Assembly: GCA_958349075.1 (NCBI GenBank) | Contig: CATWBR010000007.1 | Location: 1-23,978, forward strand | From: an uncultured Clostridium sp. | GTDB lineage: Bacteria > Bacillota > Clostridia > Lachnospirales > Lachnospiraceae | Reading direction: 5' to 3' | Length of the DNA stretch: 23,978 bases | Shown: positions 20,932 to 23,978 of the stretch, piece by piece | Numbering within the stretch: position 1 is the stretch's first letter | Layout: every line of letters starts with the position of its first letter | Translations under genes and position numbers: made by a program | Notes under the pieces: generated by a model | Seen by the model: only the letters and a program-made list of their open reading frames with translations | Database searches by the model: none | Told to the model about the DNA's origin: nothing

Positions 20932-22820
20932 TGGAAAAAAATAATACAAATAAAGCCGGTGAGTCCATAAGGATTCTGAAACGGGTCATTCAATATATGG
21001 TTACAAACTATAAGGCGGCATTTCTGGCCGTACTGGTCTGCATCATCGTTTCCGCATCGGCCAGTTTAAAAGGGATGGTGTTTGTACAATCTCTGGTGGA
21101 TGATTACATCCAGCCGATGCTGGGGCAGGCGGCTCCCGATTTTTCACCGCTCTTTGGGGTGCTTGCCGGTCTGGCTTTTATTTATCTGCTCAGTCTTTTC
21201 ACCTCTTACGGATATAACCGGATTATGGTCACCGTCAGCCAGGGTACGATGAAACGCCTCCGCGAGGAGCTGTTCCGGAAAATGGAATCTCTTCCGATCC
21301 GGTACTTTGATACTCATGCCCACGGCGATATCATGTCTGTGTATACCAACGACGTCGATACGCTGCGCCAGTTGATGAGCCAGAGCGTGCCGCAGGTGGT
21401 CAATTCGGCCGTCACCCTGGTGGCGACGGCGGTTACCATGCTGTTTCTAAATGTGCCGCTGGCGCTCCTCACATTTGCCATGGCTATTGTGATGCTTCTG
21501 GCGACGAAGAAGCTTTCCGGGCTGTCGGCAGTCCACTTCGGCGAACAGCAGCGGGATTTAGGCGCAGTGGACGGATTTATCGAGGAGATGATGGACGGAC
21601 AGAAGGTAGTGAAGGTATTCTGCCATGAGGAAAAGGCAAAAGAGGATTTCAGAAGACTTAATGAAAAATTGTGCAACAGTGCGGATAAAGCCAACCGCTA
21701 CGCCAACCTTCTCATGCCGGTGAATGCAAATATCGGAAACTTAAGTTATGTATTCTGTGCCGTGGCCGGCGCCCTGCTTGCCTTAAACGGAGTCGGCGGT
21801 ATCACCATTGGTACGATCATCGCCTTTGTAGGACTAAATAAGAATTTTTCACAGCCAATTACCCAGATCAGCCAGCAGATGAACTCAATCGTCATGGCCG
21901 CGGCCGGAGCCGACAGGGTCTTTGAACTGCTGGACGAGGAATCGGAGGAAGATAACGGTTATGTGGATTTTGTAAACGTAAAAGAACTGGAAGACGGTTC
22001 CCTGGAAGAAACGGAAGAGAGAACCGGTGTCTGGGCCTGGAAGCATCCTCATAAAGCGCAGGGCACGGTCACCTATAAAAAGCTGGAAGGAGGCGTTGTT
22101 TTTGATGATGTCGACTTTGGATATGACGATTCAAAAATGGTGCTTCATAATATCAAAATGTTTGCAGAACCGGGACAGAAGATTGCCTTTGTAGGCTCCA
22201 CCGGTGCGGGAAAGACCACGATTACCAACCTGATTAACCGGTTTTATGATATACAGGACGGGAAAATCCGGTATGATGGAATTAACATCAATAAAATCAA
22301 GAAACCGGCGCTGAGGCATTCTATGGGAATTGTACTTCAGGATACTCATCTGTTTACGGGAACCGTCATGGACAATATCCGTTACGGTAAATTAAGTGCC
22401 ACCGACGAGGAGTGCATCAGAGCGGCAAAGCTGGCCAATGCGGACAGTTTTATCTGCCGTCTCCCGGATGGTTACCAGACCGTGCTCACCGGGGACGGAG
22501 GAAGCCTCAGCCAGGGGCAGAGGCAGCTTCTGTCCATCGCCAGAGCCGCGGTTGCGGATCCGCCCGTCCTGATTCTGGATGAGGCGACTTCGTCCATCGA
22601 TACAAGGACGGAGACACTGGTGCAGGCCGGTATGGATGCCCTGATGAAAGGGCGCACCACATTTGTTATCGCCCACAGGCTGTCCACAATCAGGAACTCC
22701 GACTGTATCATGGTTATGGAGCAGGGAAGAATTATCGAAAGGGGTTCCCACGAGGAACTGATTGAAAAGAAAGGAAAATATTTTCAGCTTTACACCGGGA
22801 ATTTCGAGGAAGCGGGGTAA
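20931..22820 (+). CDS. Heterodimeric ABC exporter, catalytic half (BmrD/TM288-like)
   Basis: Partner half-transporter of 629 aa. The membrane domain covers about 25-330. A ~50-residue acidic insertion (about 335-385, ending VWAWKHPHKAQGTVTY) precedes the ATPase domain and accounts for the extra length compared with the first half; such insertions occur in this subfamily. Walker A is GSTGAGKT (422-429), Walker B ILDE with catalytic Glu551, and the H-loop His582 (IAHRLS). The signature is LSQGQ (526-530) instead of LSGGQ, fitting the degenerate site it forms with the first half. The start overlaps the previous stop (TGATG). It ends 10 bp from the convergent dehydrogenase pseudogene. Confidence 0.93.
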   Translation: MEKNNTNKAGESIRILKRVIQYMVTNYKAAFLAVLVCIIVSASASLKGMVFVQSLVDDYIQPMLGQAAPDFSPLFGVLAGLAFIYLLSLFTSYGYNRIMVTVSQGTMKRLREELFRKMESLPIRYFDTHAHGDIMSVYTNDVDTLRQLMSQSVPQVVNSAVTLVATAVTMLFLNVPLALLTFAMAIVMLLATKKLSGLSAVHFGEQQRDLGAVDGFIEEMMDGQKVVKVFCHEEKAKEDFRRLNEKLCNSADKANRYANLLMPVNANIGNLSYVFCAVAGALLALNGVGGITIGTIIAFVGLNKNFSQPITQISQQMNSIVMAAAGADRVFELLDEESEEDNGYVDFVNVKELEDGSLEETEERTGVWAWKHPHKAQGTVTYKKLEGGVVFDDVDFGYDDSKMVLHNIKMFAEPGQKIAFVGSTGAGKTTITNLINRFYDIQDGKIRYDGININKIKKPALRHSMGIVLQDTHLFTGTVMDNIRYGKLSATDEECIRAAKLANADSFICRLPDGYQTVLTGDGGSLSQGQRQLLSIARAAVADPPVLILDEATSSIDTRTETLVQAGMDALMKGRTTFVIAHRLSTIRNSDCIMVMEQGRIIERGSHEELIEKKGKYFQLYTGNFEEAG

Positions 22821-22830
22821 AGGTGATGAC

Positions 22831-23846
22831 CTATTCCATAATGCGGTACAGGACGGCTTTGTCCACCGGGAACGGACAGTTGTTCAGCTTTTCGGGGCTT
22901 GATAAGATTCCCTCAGCTGCCGTTTCTTTTAAAGAGCCGGACAGTGATTCCTTCCCGCAGACCGTCTCATAGAACAGTTCGAAATCCTCCGGACTTTCAA
23001 AACCGGCACGGGAGAGGATAAACTCACATTCTTTTTCACCGGCGGCTTTCAGGTATCCGCAGAGGAAACGGCCAATCGCCTTTCCATGCGCGGTGCCCTG
23101 TTCATAGGTGACATAGTAGCTGAGTCCGTGCGGAAGGGAGGTGCCGGTATGGGTGATGGCCATGCCGGCCATTGTGGAGGCGTTCAGCATATTCCGGTAA
23201 TCCTCCGGCTGGGCCGTGCGTTTTCCTGTCAGCACATCGCGGCTTCTGCTCCATACGGAAAGTCCTTCCGTGACGCACATACGGCTGTAGTCGGTTGCGT
23301 TCGAATTGATATAGCTCTCAATGAAATGGCCAAGGGCGTCGACCGCCGTGTCGCAGAGCACCTTTTTCGGTGCGGTGGACAGATATCTTGCATCGAGAAG
23401 GGCAAGGGAGGGAAATATCTTGTGCGGCAGACTGGATTTTGTTCTTTTCTCGTGAATGGTGAGGATGGCAAATGGAGTTGCCTCCGAACCCGTTCCGCAG
23501 GTGGTGGGAACGACCACAACGGGGAGGGCAGTGCAATCGCTTTTGCAGCATCCATCGGGGAACCGCCTCCGATGCCGACGACAAAGTCTGCCCCTGCGGC
23601 CAGCCCGGCATCTCTTGCAGCCATTACTGTTTCAATGGACGGATTCTCTTCGATTTCATCAAAAATGGTGAAAGTGCGGCCTTCGGATTCCAGCGCCTTT
23701 CTCACATCGTCCAGAGAACCGTTCACTCTTGAGGAGCGTTTTCCTGTGACCAGAAGCGCTTTTGTCCCCAGAGAGGAGAGTTCTTTCTTATGGTTGATAA
23801 TACAATTTTCTTCTTCGTAAATTTTTACGGGTATGTGGAAATACAT
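22831..23846 (-). pseudogene. Iron-containing alcohol dehydrogenase, broken by an out-of-frame internal deletion
   Basis: The N-terminal part (start 23846, GAGGAGG upstream) reads in one frame through the NAD-binding motif GIGGGSPMDAAKAIA (~105 residues), then runs into unrelated sequence. The C-terminal part continues in another frame from PVVVVPTTCGTGSEATPF to the stop at 22831 (~230 residues). It keeps the metal-ligand motifs DTAVDALGHF, SLPHGLSY and TAHGKA. In intact relatives such as FucO about 25-30 residues lie between KAIA/G and the PTT motif; here only one or two codons remain near 23520-23531, so roughly 80 bp appear to be missing and the frame is lost. Expected length is ~380 aa, remaining ~335. 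A full dehydrogenase cannot be made unless the sequence is in error. Confidence 0.82.
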
Positions 23847-23978
23847 GGAGGCCTCCTCGAATAAATAATTAAATCCCGGGCTCTGCCGGCGCGAACAGCG
23901 CTTTTGGCTGTCTTTTATGTGTGGTTCGGCAGTAGTTGTGAAGGGACTGGATTGATACGATTATTTTAACACCTGGGA
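23847..23978 (-). other. Upstream region of the dehydrogenase pseudogene
   Basis: No gene is visible. AT-rich sequence near 23951-23967 could hold a -10 for the pseudogene, with its -35 near or beyond the window edge. On the plus strand TTGTGA (about 23936) and GATTAT (about 23959) are 17 bp apart, a weak promoter that would point out of the window. Confidence 0.25.

Noticed and set aside
23086..23820. A 244-codon open frame on the plus strand
   Set aside because: It is the antisense shadow of the iron-alcohol dehydrogenase gene, whose motifs are clear on the minus strand; no ribosome site or recognisable protein.

Overview
The window looks like chromosomal DNA of an anaerobic, low-to-mid-GC Firmicute, probably a gut Lachnospiraceae/Clostridium-type organism. 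The reasons are strong AGGAGG ribosome sites, lipoprotein substrate-binding proteins, [FeFe]-hydrogenases rich in ferredoxin-type clusters, and Firmicute-style MarR plus heterodimeric ABC exporter genes. The species assignment is inference. I see no rRNA, tRNA, CRISPR array, phage or transposase gene.

Layout. 1-2461 (+): a neurotransmitter:sodium symporter (NSS) transporter and a HAD-type phosphatase, separated by copy A of a dispersed GC-rich repeat. 2479-5101 (-): a three-gene ABC importer of the nitrate/sulfonate/thiamine-precursor type (binding lipoprotein, permease, ATPase), with a promoter about 250 bp upstream of its first gene. 5492-6400 (-): a LysR regulator, divergent from 6564-9248 (+), which encodes a TIM-barrel sugar isomerase/epimerase-like protein, an SDR oxidoreductase and a TRAP binding lipoprotein. 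The divergent gap carries a 31-bp dyad of exact T-N11-A LysR form. 9621-10706 (+): a second, closely similar TRAP binding lipoprotein with its own terminator. No TRAP membrane subunits are in the window.

The centre of interest is 10939-15890 (+): promoter, a ~175-nt leader with predicted hairpins, a small thioredoxin-like [2Fe-2S] ferredoxin, a PAS-containing sensory-type [FeFe]-hydrogenase (HydS-like), a SpoIIE/PP2C-type phosphatase with a long uncharacterised C-terminal part, and a group-B-like catalytic [FeFe]-hydrogenase. The genes are tightly spaced, with one stop/start overlap, and end at a strong terminator. A simple reading is an H2- or redox-sensing branch (HydS to phosphatase) encoded with the enzyme it may control. 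HydS keeps the four H-cluster cysteines but has lost residues needed for fast proton transfer. No partner kinase and no HydEFG maturases are in the window.

15895-17464 holds copies B and C of the dispersed repeat, a chloramphenicol-acetyltransferase-like gene with both partners of the family's Arg-Asp salt bridge changed, and a dihydrofolate-reductase/RibD-like gene ending in a 34-bp perfect palindrome. 17510-18391 (-) is a second LysR gene, divergent from 18608-22820 (+), a MarR regulator plus a heterodimeric ABC exporter with one degenerate ATP site. Their overlapping promoters share a TTGAAT-N5-ATTCAA dyad. The window ends with an iron-alcohol dehydrogenase gene (-) that is broken by an out-of-frame internal deletion.
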